DNA of 64,000 bases from Escarpia spicata. Taxonomy: Eukaryota > Annelida > Polychaeta > Sabellida > Siboglinidae. The notes beneath the pieces are model-generated. The model had not been told where the DNA came from. It saw only the letters and a list, made by a program, of their open reading frames with translations, and made no database searches. A program made the position numbers and the translations under genes. Shown piece by piece: positions 23,816 through 36,310 of this stretch. The stretch covers positions 1-64,000 of the forward strand of contig CAXEFP010000909.1 in the NCBI GenBank assembly GCA_963995525.1, in the 5' to 3' direction. Positions within the stretch are counted from its first letter, which is position 1; every line of letters starts with the position of its first letter.

Positions 23816-24287
23816 AGTTTTTATATACTATTATATTATAATTAATACTTGAAAGGTTTGCAGAAAGGTCCAAGTCCACTCAAAACATTTTGAAAAAACT
23901 AATGAAATTGCCCCTGATCGACTCTTAGGTGTTTACACATTACAGGTTTTTTCTTCATAGTGTAAACAAAATATGCAAATATAAAAAAACATGTTTTAAA
24001 GACCCACAGGCTTGTTTCGCCCTGCAGGGGGTATATTTTATTGCTGGACATCTTCCAGTTAGTGAAACAGATTACTTTTGACATGATCTGGCATTGCCAA
24101 TTCAAATGATATGGATGGATTTAAAATTAATTAATTAATAAACAAAATGAAAGAAATGGTGATATTTATACCTATCATAACCTATGGTCCAAGTGTGTCA
24201 ACATATATGGTCAGTTATCACGAAATGTTGACAGAATTTGTTTTTGGGGAGTAAATTTAGAATTCAATATATAATGTTTTCCTTTTA

Positions 24288-25002
24288 GTCACTAACAGAC
24301 ATGGGGTCAAATACATTTGTATTTGAAAGTATGTAAATACTTTTTATAAGTACTTGTATTTGACATGAAAGTATTTGTATTTAAATACTTTCCTAAAGTA
24401 TTTCAAATGTTCAAATACATAGGATGTGATTATCAATAAATGACAACTTAAAATTATTCTTGTTTGAATTCTTAAGAATTGAGCAATTTTACTATGTCAT
24501 TTGGTAATTCACCACTTTTCCGCTCAGAAATAATGGCAGGGTAATGCCATTATGTGAGAAGTCATTGAGATCACTGTGTGATAAGCCAACATCACCTTAC
24601 TTGTCAGTTGTCACTGTGATGCAATTAGCAAAAAGCAGATTCTGTTGCACTGGTCTGTCTGTCTTCTGATCATAGTTTCCAAGCCCCAGCTAACCAAACA
24701 ACCTACCTGGTACCTAACCAATGTGACAGCAGCTGCTAAGGCCAGCTATTGTGTCTAATATTTGCTTGCTATCTGTGGGTTAAGAGAAGGTGGTGGCTTC
24801 ACAAGTCAGGTGGTACCATCATCATAAAAGCCAGGTTCGTTGTAACTGCAAGTTAGTTGCCTATGAACCTACAAACCATGGTTAGCAATATTGTATTTAA
24901 ATACTTTTGTATTTCAAAGTATTTGTATTTATATTTGACTCGCTTAAGAGTATTTGTATTTAAATACATTTCAATGTATTTGACCCCATGTCTGGTCACT
25001 AA
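24288..25002. mobile_element. Non-autonomous hAT element with perfect 8-bp TSD
   Basis: The element occupies 24296-24994 (699 bp). Both ends are cagacatggggtcaaatac in inverted orientation. It is flanked on both sides by the same 8-mer, gtcactaa (24288-24295 and 24995-25002). An 8-bp target duplication and CAG-type ends are hallmarks of the hAT superfamily. Subterminal regions are filled with GTATTTGTATTTAAATAC words, likely transposase binding sites. It encodes no protein, so it depends on a transposase made elsewhere. A partial relative with similar words lies near 28500-28560. Confidence 0.93.
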
Positions 25003-25862
25003 TAAACAACATGTCAGGCCAATCGTGAAATAAATTTGGGTAGCTTAATTATTAAACTGACTTTTTGGGATCACTTTGAACTTGCGAGTCTGTGTTACTC
25101 GATACCGAGCGTATACATGTACATCATATATATTTAACATACTTATGGTATTTCAAATTTCTTCTATTTTGATTGTATTTTTTTGAGCACGTAACAGGCT
25201 TATGGTTAAGAATCGATAGCAGTGGCAACTTTTATTAAATTTCTTTTGTTTTCATGCAATTTAAAAATTAGGGTACCTTTTTTGTCTGCCATTTAGAAGA
25301 GACAAGAGGTCATATAACTACTTGTCATTCTAACGGACACTGTTTGAATAAAATCACTGTAAGTTCAAATATAAAACAAACAATTACCTTTTCAACGTAG
25401 CAATGTTTGTGCGGATACTATTGGGTCTTGTCTTTCTGGTGATGTTTAGAAAAAGTATACGTTCGGTATTGGAGAATGGAATTTTTCTTTAATATTTCTT
25501 AAATAGAAAGTAATGGTCTTAAGTGGAATCTGATTACTGTTCCTTGGCCTCTCTGAGTGTTCCTCGGTGACAGCTAAATGCACTAGTTTCCAATCGTCAT
25601 CACTTGGGTGAAAATGCAGCCCTACTCTAAGTAAAAAAGTAGTGTTTATAGCAAGAGATGTCTTAAACAACTAAGTATCGTGTCGATTATTTTTGTAATA
25701 TTTAGCAGGATGAAACAGTCTTCTTTTTGGCTTATGGACCAATGTGCAGATGGAGCGATTTCAGTATTGGGAACTTGGAGCGTCGGTCAAAAAATGGATG
25801 GTGTCAAGTAACGGCATGGTTTGTTCTGACATCATTGCTTTAACTCTAAGGAAGGCGAACGT

Positions 25863-26085
25863 TTAAGGCACCGAGTGGGCCGTCACACCTGACAGGCCTA
25901 CGAAACTCAAAACTTTCATATTCCCATCTTCATCTCTGTAGTGCAATACCATTGGGTGGATGCTTACCTGTGCTTTGCCATAGTACACAGACCCTATCTC
26001 CTCTATGTATTTGACCTGCCAATTCTCTGCATAGTCCATCTGGCACGTGGCTTCCATCATAGGATTAATCATACTGGTCAATAGA
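25863..26085 (-). pseudogene. Fragment of a multicopy metazoan protein with DYAENW motif
   Basis: The minus strand encodes QMDYAENWQVKYIEEIGSVY, then YGKAQVSIHPMVLHYRDEDG and SFVGLSGVTAHSVP. This pattern (D(F/Y)AENW...QV.IHP....YR...G....SF..IS....H) belongs to an uncharacterised, highly repeated protein group found in many marine animals. In longer members, motifs such as SDSPSSQYRN follow. Those proteins look transposase-derived. Here only about 70 residues remain and the next conserved part is missing. It may be one exon: ttgaccag precedes it. Confidence 0.6.
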
Positions 26086-26521
26086 GGAAACCAAGACTAA
26101 TTCGGTTTCCAGCACGTATCAAACATATATAGTACTACAATAATAACAAGAACACAGGGTTGTGGGTTAAAACGAAGATCGCCAAGCATTTTATTATTAT
26201 GTGACCACATGTCACATAATTACCCATAGCAAACATTATGCAGCTATACATAAATACGATCTCCCAAGCACACTCCATCATAGGTATAAGCTTACCTGTG
26301 AAGTGTGCAGATTCTGCCACAATGAGCTCTGAATTCTGGGATTTCTCTCATGAGTGTTCAGTGTTTCCCCTAGGTGAAATGATGGGCGAGGTGGTTGGGA
26401 TGGGGTACGCGAGCGCCGCAGGTGGGAAGCATTGCTAGGGGGATCCAGGGGCATGCTCCCCCTGAGATAAAAAAAAAAACTAGTTTTAAAATGGTGCATT
26501 CTGAGTTATGTTTTAACCTTT

Positions 26522-26730
26522 ACTCTTGAATATAGAGGGGAAGATATAAAACAACAAGACACTACTTGTAAATGTAGTAATCATGATTGCTAAAAGTCAG
26601 TAATCATGTTGAGACGTGGTTTCCACTGACCATTGGTACTCAGTAGAGGTGAGGTTTCCACTTGACCACTGGTACTTGGTTGTGGTTATGTTTTTCTTGC
26701 ACTAACCCTTGGCCTTGTTACCTCAATGAC
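26522..26730 (+). repeat. Dispersed 210-bp repeat, copy 2
   Basis: The uninterrupted partner of 16430-16649. It is followed by a SINE tail at about 26740. Confidence 0.8.
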
Positions 26731-26739
26731 AGAGTCTGT

Positions 26740-26900
26740 AAAAAAGTAAAAGGTAAGTTCTTATAAAGCGCAAGACTGCTCAAAGCGCTTTACACTTTAC
26801 TCCCTGGCAGACATTTCTCAAGTTGTGTCCTTTTTATAAAACAGGATAAGTTGTTTAGTATATCCAAAGTTATTGATAACCCGTTAGTATACACGGTTTT
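26740..26900 (-). mobile_element. SINE fragment with L2-type tail
   Basis: Contains ggtaagttcttataaagcgc, then agactgctcaaagcgcttta, the same family as 14545-14700. The piece is short and lacks a recognisable tRNA head. Confidence 0.55.
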
Positions 26901-27329
26901 GGGCAGTAGGCGGTTTTTATGAGATGTGAACTTCGGTGGTTTAAATTAAAGTCAATACTTCACTCAAATCAACTTTCCCAAACATTTATTTGCATAACTT
27001 ATATCTTATGAATGACATTCCTTATTTTGCAAAAAAAACCGGCATGGAACATTAGTTGAAACTTTAATAGACTTGTGCCGTGGGCATTTGTGTCAAATCC
27101 GGACCCACCTTGATTTTGCCGTTATAAGTTGAGTTTTGCTGAACTTTGATACCTCAGTGAGATAGTTCCATCATTCAACATTATCCTAGGCATATTTACT
27201 TTTAAGAATATTGCGTCTTACGCCCATTTGAGGCGTAAATAGCGCCCCGGTTTGTATCAACATATGATGCTATAGCTGTCATTTTACGTGCACTGTGAGG
27301 TAACAGACTAGCGCAAACCAGGTCGCTAT

Positions 27330-28001
27330 TTGAGCTTCAACAGGGTCCGGATTCGAAACAAGTGCCGACTAGTGAATAGGATCGACGGTTTTTATTTGGG
27401 CTTCAAGAGTCCGGATGTGGCAATCAATAAGGTGAACCTAATGAGGGATGGACCATTCCCGGGAAGAAGGGAGAAGAAAGTGAGTTGTCCAACCGATAAC
27501 ACAAAAGGGGACTTAACACAACAAAAGTGTAATCATCAGTTCATTTGTATAAACCGCCGCGACAGACGAGTAATCAGGTTGGAAGTCGTGCAAGCATTGC
27601 ACGAATACTTGTCTGAACGCATGCACCCGGAGCAGGAGGACGTCATCTAAGACATGAAGGAGTTAGTGATGTCACGCCGTCCGAGATCATTCGTTGAGCA
27701 TGGTGTGTGCGTCGTCAGGTGCCTTTTCCCAGATGAGGCATCTGACTTTGCAGCCGAGCAGTGGGAAAACATGACAAATGTGCCATTCCTGCCTGATGGC
27801 TGTGATCTCGGTTGTGAGTTGACTGTCAGACTGCGCAAACTTCTGCCAGTCATGACAGGTTCAGTTCAGAAGGTGTTGGCATCTCTGGCTTGTATGAGTC
27901 CATATTATATGCAGACCGAAAGGTTCGTGAGCCACCACAAAACCTCGTGGTCCACAATCGCTGCACCAGTTTGTCATCATTCTAAATATAATACTAGATA
28001 G
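27330..28001 (+). pseudogene. hAT-transposase-like or related protein, C-terminal fragment
   Basis: Two open segments in the same frame, 27330-27647 and 27654-28001, are separated by a single TAA at 27648-27650. Together they would give about 224 codons. The second part ends SVQKVLASLACMSPYYMQTE, then RFVSHHKTSWSTI. This resembles the C-terminal dimerisation region of hAT-type transposase-derived proteins (P(Y/F)xxExxxSxxxxxKT). The first part, with PEQEDVI, stop, DMKELVMSRRPRS, reads naturally across the stop. Assignment is tentative. It lies beside a LINE on the opposite strand. Confidence 0.45.
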
Positions 28002-29440
28002 CTTGCCTTGTTTGCCTTCAATCAAGTGTACCCAAACATTTATCATTCTCATTTCTATAATTGTTTTCACACTTTGTCTGCCAACTTCTCCACATACCAT
28101 ACAATTTGCGGTGTTCCTGTTAAGTTTTAATAGACTTTTAAAGAATTTTCTATGGAATCTCTCAATCTGTTCTACATTCTGAAAACCCCATATTTCACTA
28201 CCTTATAGCAGGGAGATGGATGGTCAGTGTATCAGCTGGCCTGCCACAGGGTCAGGTTAGCAAGCATTTCATTGATAGTGTGTGGCTTAATCTAATTTTA
28301 TTGAAAGCCATTGTCATAGTTTAGTGCATCAGTTGGCACAGGATTAACCTGTCTGAGGGGAAACATTTAACAATGTGTGACCAATTAGAGCTTGGCATTA
28401 TTGACTTAATGAACTCCTTTAATTCTGGATAAACAATGGTCAAGTATAGCCCTTTTTGTCATTATTTATTGTGCACGGGTACGAGGACGTCAACAGAATT
28501 AGAAATATATTTGAAAAGTATTTGAAATACTTTTGAAAAGTATTTGCATTTGACATAAACAAAATGTAAATAGCAAATAAAAAAGGAGACAGGTTTTCTC
28601 CTTGACGCACTCCGACATCACATGAAAAGAAGGCTGACGGCCTGGCCCTGCTTTACACATGACTTAGCGTTTTCTTACATATTGTATACAACCTTCAACA
28701 CATTACCATTAATACCACAAGAAATTAACTTAGGCCACAGTGAGGATCTGTCTACTAGATCAAATGCTTTTGTATAATCAATGAAGGCACAGTAAAGCCT
28801 TTTACAACGAAACAAATACAATTCAACCAATGAGTGTAAAACAAATATATGATCAAGGGTGAAATACCCCTCTCTGAACCCTGCCGGTTCTTCACCTATA
28901 ATACTCGTTTCATGTAGATATGTGGCCAGTTTTGCATTAACAGAGGCTGTAAGCAACTTGCCTATGCAGCTTAATAGTGTAATGCCGTGATATTTGCCTG
29001 GGTCATCTATTGATCCCTTCTTTTTGTATATGGGCTTAATGATCCCTGTGCACCAATGGTTAAACAATAGTGTCAACTAGTTGAATGGGGCTGTTTTAAT
29101 TTATAACATTATCAATACCACACGCCTTTTTATTTTAAAGTTTTTTAATTAGTGATAGTACTTCATCTTGTGTGAAAGGTCTATTTACGAGTTCATTTAG
29201 TGAAACGGTAATCTTTCTTTGGTCGAAAGGTATCTCACTAGCTGCAGTTTCACTTTCTGGTTTTTCATCGAGTTTTTTTAAGTGGCTCATAAACATATCC
29301 AGTGAAATATTTCCACATTTTTCTTTGCTATTTCTTGCTTTATTAAGCATGCCCAGTATTCTGCAGGTTTGCTATGTTTTAGGTTGTGCAAGTTTTCATA
29401 TAAAAGTTCACTTACTATACAGTTCTGAGTCCCGTTGAGC
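27990..29440 (-). pseudogene. Non-LTR retrotransposon ORF2, interrupted
   Basis: The minus strand from 29350 down encodes LDMFMSHLKKL and FTQDEVLSLIKKL (pre-RT). It then gives WCTGIIKPIYKKKGSIDDPG, KYHGITLLSCIGKLLTASVN, EEPAGFREGYFTLDHIFVLH and LYCAFIDYTKAFDLVDRSSL (RT palm with the first catalytic Asp), and VRKRVMCKAG...SECVKEKTCL. From 28220 down to 28000 it gives the C-terminal YGSEIWGFQNVEQIERFHRK, then MVCGEVGRQ. The order is right for one element, but the part with the YADD box (about 28220-28560) is replaced by unrelated sequence, including hAT-like words near 28500. It is therefore a dead copy with an internal insertion or deletion. Confidence 0.85.
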
Positions 29441-30429
29441 CCTGCCCTTAGGGCCGTGGATGCCGGGTAGATGCCGGGTTGGCCCTCCGGGCCGCCTGGA
29501 ATTTATGTCAAGTCCAGGGCGATACGATGCCTATGGGCGTTGGCATCGTCCAGTCTATAATCTGCTATCTATGCCACTTGATGTTGTCATTTATCCTTTT
29601 TCGACCAGTATATGTAGTTGATTATAGCGCTCTTCTATTATTGCAACGACGCATGAACATAATTGCGTAACTGGATTTGGTCATGAACCTCTCGATTTAC
29701 CCAAGTCACGGCAAGTGCAAATCCATTAATATAATTATGGCCATGGCACAAATAAGTCACATTGAATGCCATTGCAAATGACGATGTGACATTGTCATAT
29801 GTCATGGCAATGTCATTGCATTGGAAAGTCATCATTAGATTAAAACAATTGTACTAGACTAGATGACCGAGAATGATTATTTTAAAGTTTACACAACAAT
29901 AGTATTTATATTCAGGGGTCTACACAACTATCGTAGAACATAGTTGTTTCAGTTAGGTGGTGTAGCAAAACAACAAAGTACAGTGACTGCGTCAGTGATG
30001 TCTTTCACAAATCTGAAGTATTGAAAATGTCCAGGATCCTGAACAATAGAAGTTTGTGAAGGTATTTGAACAGGTCTGCTGAGGACATAATGTAATATGC
30101 TTTGAGTCGGGACAATGAATGTTGGAGTGACATGTAGGGGTGTAATGATACATCAAACTATCAATGCATTGTGATCTAGTCAACGCCACAATTTGCTATC
30201 CACAGTTATCAACCGACTTCAAGGCCACGCAATGATACCACCCGTACATTAAGATTTGGGACTGCTTGTCTTAGGTGCTTGCTTGCACATAACACTATCG
30301 CTGTCACAGCAGTTTTGACACTATCGCAGTAGTAAGGCTGTCTCCAATAGACACCTCTTGTGATGTAGTATAAATTAAGTGTCATGCTTTTGCTTTTTTG
30401 CAAAACCTGCTAAGAACTCTTGCTTGGAT

Positions 30430-30666
30430 ATGGCCGACAGGGAAACTGGCAGCAAAGATGAGCCACAGTCAGAGACAGATGTGACACATGACAGTAAAGC
30501 TGTCCCCACAGATGAGACATGCACAGAGACAATCATAACATATGATGACAAACCTGCCAGTAAAAATAATTTACATACACAAACTGCCGAGACAAATGAC
30601 AACAAATCTGCCAGCAATGGTGGGTCAGAAACGGAAACAAATTACACTAAAGTCAAAAGTCTACCA
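30430..30666 (+). CDS. Candidate first exon of RNMT (tentative)
   Basis: The open frame from ATG at 30430 (MADRETGSKDEPQSETDVTH) is rich in Glu, Asp, Thr, Ser and Lys. It contains three related segments (DVTHDSKAVPTDET, ITYDDKPASKNN, AETNDNKSASNG). It can end at a good splice donor, cca|gtatgt, after about 30666. RNMT proteins start with a low-complexity charged tail, and the next coding signal downstream on this strand is the RNMT exon at 34610. The link is inference: low-complexity sequence cannot identify the protein. A pogo-like element begins about 40 bp past the proposed donor. Confidence 0.35.
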
Positions 30667-30706
30667 GTATGTTATCACATCTGTCAGCTCAATAGTGTAA
30701 ACAACT

Positions 30707-31887
30707 GTTAACGCGCCCCGTTATAACGCGGATTCGGTTATAACGCGGTCGGTCGTGGACCCCGAATTTCTGCCGCCAGGGGGAAAATGGGCGCTATGAC
30801 AAACTATATTAACACGGTAATAACTGTCAATTGTTTTGTGTGAATTTATCCCCGTCTCTGTCCACGGCATGTGTATATTGAAAGACTAGTTGGCGAACAA
30901 TAAATGTAACGTTGACGTACAACTGCAACGAACCAAGTGCGAGGCGCGTCACTACGTTGCCGTTGTTTATTCTGCACTGCCAATGCTATCAAAGTTTCGT
31001 TGAGTATAATTATATTCAGTTTTAACTTTATGAACAATAAATGTGGAGCGAGGTATTGTTTGTTTTGCGCCGACATCAAACGAATCGTTTCCAATCTGCT
31101 TGTCATGCTCATGCCATGGCTTCCGCGGAAAGCCAGTTCGCCTGGTTTCGGCGCCGGGCGGCTTGTAATGTGCAATAGAAATTCACAAATACGCCTTGCT
31201 TAAGAATGGGTTAAATACGTTTTAATACAGCTTAGTAGACCAGATCAGTAAGCTAACATTGCGTAACAAATATTAGCATTTCGCTGCGATGAACGCAAAG
31301 CTACTGCCTGTACTGGTGCGCCAAAATATTAATTCGTCAACCGCATATGAATTGGTGAATCGTAATATTGTTCGGCACGGTAAATGTGCTTTATAAATTG
31401 GTATTTTGATTGAAAGACGAAGTTAAGCCAATTGTGAGCGTACTTATAGCTTTAAATCCTTAATAAACTCTAACACAGCGTTTCTCAAATCATTTGCGTA
31501 TTCGGCTGCTGAGTGCCAGGTCATTATTTTAGATCTTACGTCAGCGGTACCATATTATCGTTCTGTTGACCGTGGCTTGTTGGTCCATTGTTTATTTAAA
31601 AACGGTACACAATTCATGAATTTTATTCAGTTCAACATTGTCCAAAAGTGTACGACATTTAAACAGAATACACATTGATATTGGCTGGCTGTTTAATAAG
31701 CTTCATAACCTGCGTATAGACTGCGCGACGTGCACACTTTGGTTGGCTTCGATGGCGTTCTTCGTGCCGCAGCGGTGCCGGTCGTCGTCGTAGCGCCCCT
31801 GACAGCAGATATGGGAACGCGCCACGTTTATAACGCGGATTCATTTCGTGGACCCCGACTACCGCGTTATAACGAGGCGCGACTGTA
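30707..31887. mobile_element. Pogo/Tigger-like non-autonomous element, 1.2 kb
   Basis: The right end in reverse complement reads cagtcgcgcctcgttataac, then gcggtagtcggggtccac. The left end reads aacgcgccccgttataacgc, with gtggaccccga further in. The inverted repeats are about 25 bp plus a shared inner block. TA flanks the right end (31886-31887), and ta also lies at the left boundary. The CAGT...CCTCGTTATAACGCGG form is like pogo/Tigger ends of the Tc1/mariner group. The interior (GC about 45%) has short ORFs but no transposase. Confidence 0.8.
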
Positions 31888-31899
31888 CTAGGAATTGTA

Positions 31900-34600
31900 C
31901 TTGCAAATTTAAAGTAATTTGTTTGACATTAGACATTGATGTTCTGAGATGATCCATAATGATAAAGTCCTTGGATTGTACTAGATCAGATGTACTCTGT
32001 TTAGGCACTTCAACAACAAATTAAATATCATGCTAGAACATTGGGAATGGGCTTAAATTAAAGGTAATAGGTTAAGGATCACATAACTGTTTATTTTATT
32101 AAGATACCTTTAATAGATCAAAAGATATTGCGATTTTAAGACGGAAAAACAGCGTCAATTTTGTGTATCTCTTACAATGGCAAAATGAACTCATTTTTGT
32201 GTTTTCTATAGGTAAATATTTGCTTTAAAATGTTATAACTTTTTTATTTATACAGATATTTAAATACTGTCTTCAGGGTTTCAAACACATTGACAAGAGT
32301 AATAAATTTATAATATTTAATATTTTTAGTACTAATTATAACCAAATTAATTAGTTAATTTTAGTTATGTAGCATGCAAAACTCAACAGACCGAAACGCT
32401 CCAATTAAAGGCCATAATGTCCATGATTATAAAGATTTTATACATATTATGCAATGTGTATAACCACATTAATAATGGTAATAAATATGCATTAAAAAAT
32501 AATTTATAAATAATTATTATTTCATTAATTAGTCAATATTGGGTAATTAGCGCACAACCTCGACAGACCAAAACATGTCAGTAAAAGGCCATAATGTCCA
32601 TGACTATGAAGATATTTATACATATTATGCAATGTGTATAACCACATTAATAATGGTAATAAATATACATTAATAAATAATTTAATAATTTATTTAATTA
32701 GTCAATATTGGCTAATTAGTGCGCAACCTCGACAAACCGACACATTTCATTAAAAGGCCATAATGTCCATGATTATGAAGATATTTGTATCATTTATGAA
32801 AGCAGTAAACCACATTAATTATAGTAATAAATATACATTAACCAGTCATTTCACATTAACAGTAACTTAATTAATAAGTTAATATTGGCTAATATTAGCA
32901 CGCTAATGACTGACCACTACATTTCGATAAAAGGCTGGAATGTCCATAATTATGAAGACAGTTATATAATTTATGCAATGTTTACCACCACATTAAACAT
33001 TATAATAAATATACATTAACAAGTCATATATATCATTAACAATAACTTTATTAATAAGTAAATATTGGCTAAATAGCACACAAACTCAACAGATCAATAC
33101 AGTAGTCATACTTCACTGTGTCTATGTGTGACTGTGTCCTGACAGGTTGGATGAATGTTGCAGGCTCAGTACAGTCCAGTAATAAATTGTCACTGCTTCA
33201 TAATGTAATGTTCTGCATTTCAACATGAACTTGATGAAGTAATGTTCATAAATTGTTCACAGTATTCCGTCGCTGGACCCAAATGCGCCAAATGCAAGAC
33301 TGCTGCCTGTGTTACTCCCCACAGGAGTCAAGTCATGAAGAAGAAGTCTGGTGTGCTCACAATGCAGTCTTTTTGTAATATTGGCAGTTGATTGTCTCAT
33401 AGTTTAATGCCAGTAGACTGCAAGATCTGTGCAGCTTGGTTCATATTTCAGTATCTTGTAGAAAAACGTTGTGTTCGTCAACATGATGTCTATAAGTAAT
33501 GTTCATGTCATGTTGAATGGACACCGTTCAATCTAGATATCAGATATATAATCATCAAGATTAAGTGTGTATGTATGCAGGCATGTGATGAATGTCATAT
33601 TCAGACGACTCTGTGGCTCGGTACCTTCACAGTCAGACACAGATCAGAGTAAGATCAGTGTCATGCATGTAATTGCGAATATCTGAAATAAAAAGGCCAT
33701 CGTGTACCATATTTTGATAACTGTTTTGATTCTGCATGCAAATCTTGTGAAATAATTTTCTTATCCCTGCAACTGTTACTCAAGAGAGCAGAGTGAAATT
33801 CTATAATAATGCATTATGTCAGTTGTTACACAATGAAACGAATTATGTTACATCTGTCCAAGGCATTATGGTTTATATTACATTTTACAAAATGTTGTGC
33901 AGTGACTGTTTATCTTGAAACACTTTTTAAAACAAATTAAGTCGGATAATTTACGTATTTGATGTAAAAAAAATTCTAACAAATTGTTGATTTAATATGT
34001 AACAGCAATTATTTAAAATTATTGCATAATTAAATTTATTTTATTTCTAAGTCTAAATAAAAGCATAACCATAAATAATGGCATAATGATAAGCCAAGCT
34101 AAACCCAATCAAGGCGCTCCACGATCTCGGTCCGCGTCTCCGCCCCGGTGACGCGCTCTCGGTCATATTGACACAGATCGCTCAAATGTCACATGTTTTG
34201 AATGGCGCAAAAACCACATTGCACGAGCATACACGCCAACGAAATTTTCAACACATACTAATTTAATCCTATAGATCTACCTACTGACATAATCGTTTGA
34301 TACAAATCATTACTAGACTAAAAATTTTGCAACTGAAACACAGCTATGTCATCAAATTGATTAAATTTACCATAATTTTGATCAAATTTGAAAAAGAAAA
34401 GGACGTACAGAAAGTTCGACTTACCCGCAAAAGGAATCCCGCTACGAATGACGTAAACGACCGGGAAAAGAGCGCGAAAATAGAGGTTGAAATAAAACAC
34501 TACCCAGGTGCCGAGTAAACGAGACGGCGCTGCTGCGACGCCGCTGCGCGCATGTAAAAACATCGCGGTAGCAGGATTCATTGAAGTGCCTACTCTGTTG
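31900..34600. other. Non-coding; includes a ~175-bp tandem array
   Basis: Apart from the tandem array at 32395-33085 there is no recognisable gene. The ORF at 34297-34518 (Lys-rich) and the region before 34610 show no family. 34100-34200 has a local GC-rich patch (cgctccacgatctcggtccg). Confidence 0.5.
32395..33085 (+). repeat. ~175-bp tandem satellite, four diverged copies
   Basis: The word aaaggccataatgtccatga recurs near 32406, 32584, 32752 and (changed) 32930, giving spacings of about 170-178 bp. Each copy also has tgcaatgtgtataaccacat, attaataatggtaataaata and a gcac-acaacctcgacagacc segment. The copies differ by 10-20%. AT content is high. Confidence 0.9.
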
Positions 34601-34609
34601 TTATCGCAG

Positions 34610-34743
34610 GCTGCAGATCTGACAGAGACGATGACCAAACATTACAACCAGTTGCAGGAATCAGGACTTGAGGAACGCACTAAGAGTCGTATCTTCTACA
34701 TGTGCAACTTTGACAACTGGATCGAGAACATGACCATCAGTAG
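34610..34743 (+). CDS. RNMT: mRNA cap guanine-N7 methyltransferase, one exon
   Basis: Between ttatcgcag and an AG|GTGTTT donor lies an open exon reading TETMTKHYNQLQESGLEERT, then KSRIFYMCNFDNWIENMTI. This matches the highly conserved start of the RNMT catalytic domain (HYN.LQE.GLE.R..SRIFY.RNFNNW.K). There, Asn and Arg residues shape the cap/SAM site just before the SAM-binding VLDLxCGKGGDL motif. That next motif is not found downstream. Instead, the next coding signal 500 bp away is a PRMT5 exon. Two strongly conserved residues are changed: the Arg of RNF(N/D)NW is Cys (YMCNFDNW), and the Lys is Glu. The enzyme adds the N7 methyl group to the mRNA cap in the nucleus. This is an isolated exon, either a real fragment of a split gene or a relic. 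Confidence 0.8.
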
Positions 34744-36310
34744 GTGTTTCTCTTCTCTCACAAGTAACCACCGACAATGGTTTGCATCTCATAAAGTATT
34801 TGAAATATTTAATTTAAAATTGTGTTTTGAGTAGTATTTCTGGGCACCACAATTTATGGTGTGGTGCCTTAACTTGCAGCCCATATAATTTTGGTACGAG
34901 TTGTATACTTAGAATAGAAGAAGCAGATGGAAATAGAAGGAAAACAAACAAAAGTCTAGGACTACAAGGGGAAAAGGAGAACAACAACAAGATAACCTGT
35001 TTTAGGGATGATCTCATCAGTTCATTAAGTCCTAAAATACATTAATCAATGTGTCGGGGTAACTTCATCTACACAAAGGGAATAACTCCGAATAAGTGAC
35101 ACAGTTGTGCCACACAGTAGGATTGAAGCACTTTGATCAGTCCCAAACACTGGATTCTCTATAGGAACTTAACTCTACTTTGACAATAGTTATTGTTTTC
35201 TATTTAAGTACTCTTACCTCATGTGCATGCTTGCTTTATGTCCGTAGACTGGAGAACCTCAAATATGAAGTGTGGGGGGACCTTGTGACGGTTGTGTCAT
35301 GGGACATGAGGACATGGGACCCCCGGAGAAAGCAGACATCATTGTGAGTGAGCTGTTTGGTTCATTCGGAGACAGCAAACTCTCTCCAGAATGCCTTCAC
35401 GGTGCAGATCTCTTTCTCAAAGGCAACTCATTTTCTTAATTCTTCTTTTTCTGTGTGCCGTGTCTGTCACAGGCATTGGCGATCATGACCCTCCAAACAA
35501 CACAGTCATTTGTAGTTTGTAGCAGTTCCTTTTGCACAATGTTTACAGACTACCTATTATTTTCTCAATTAATATTAGTTTTTGATTTGTTTTAATACAT
35601 TGTTTTGACATAGACCAACATATAACATTAATGTGCATGATTATTTAATTATTACTTTTAATGACAAAAGATGGCTCCCATGTTAGCAACATTCTGTGTC
35701 TTAATCTTTATTATCTTTTTCCTGATGTTAGTTGTTTCAGCTTGTAACATTACTATGTGGTAAAAATAAATCTGTTCATCCGTCTGTCTATATATCTGCG
35801 TGACTCTGAAGTATCAAATTGACATCTATCCCAAATTGTTTAAACAAATACTGCCTCCACAAATGCCAGAAATTATTGTAGCTCACTTTCTAGATACAAC
35901 TTTACAGATTTGTTATCCAAATATATAATTTTCTCATTGAATGGTTACACAGGTTCCCTTTCCAGACCAACTTGAGGTATTTTGTCTGCGTATCTAACTT
36001 GTATGTTATGTGCAATATTTGCAGATGACGGCATCAGTATTCACAAGAACTACACATCGTTTCTCACTCCACTTTCATCACCCAAGTTGTGGACGGAGAC
36101 AAGAAACTGTAAAGATCAAAGTAAACCTGCTGATGTACGTATCACAATTACGACATCATCAAGAATGACAACCAAGTTACGGCTGAATAGTGCGACATCA
36201 ACATTTATTAGTATTTTATGACTTTTCAATAATATCTATGCACAATGTTTTGCTGCTCTGATCTGATCATTCATGTGCGTATTTGAAAATAAAAAAATTG
36301 ATGATCAAGT

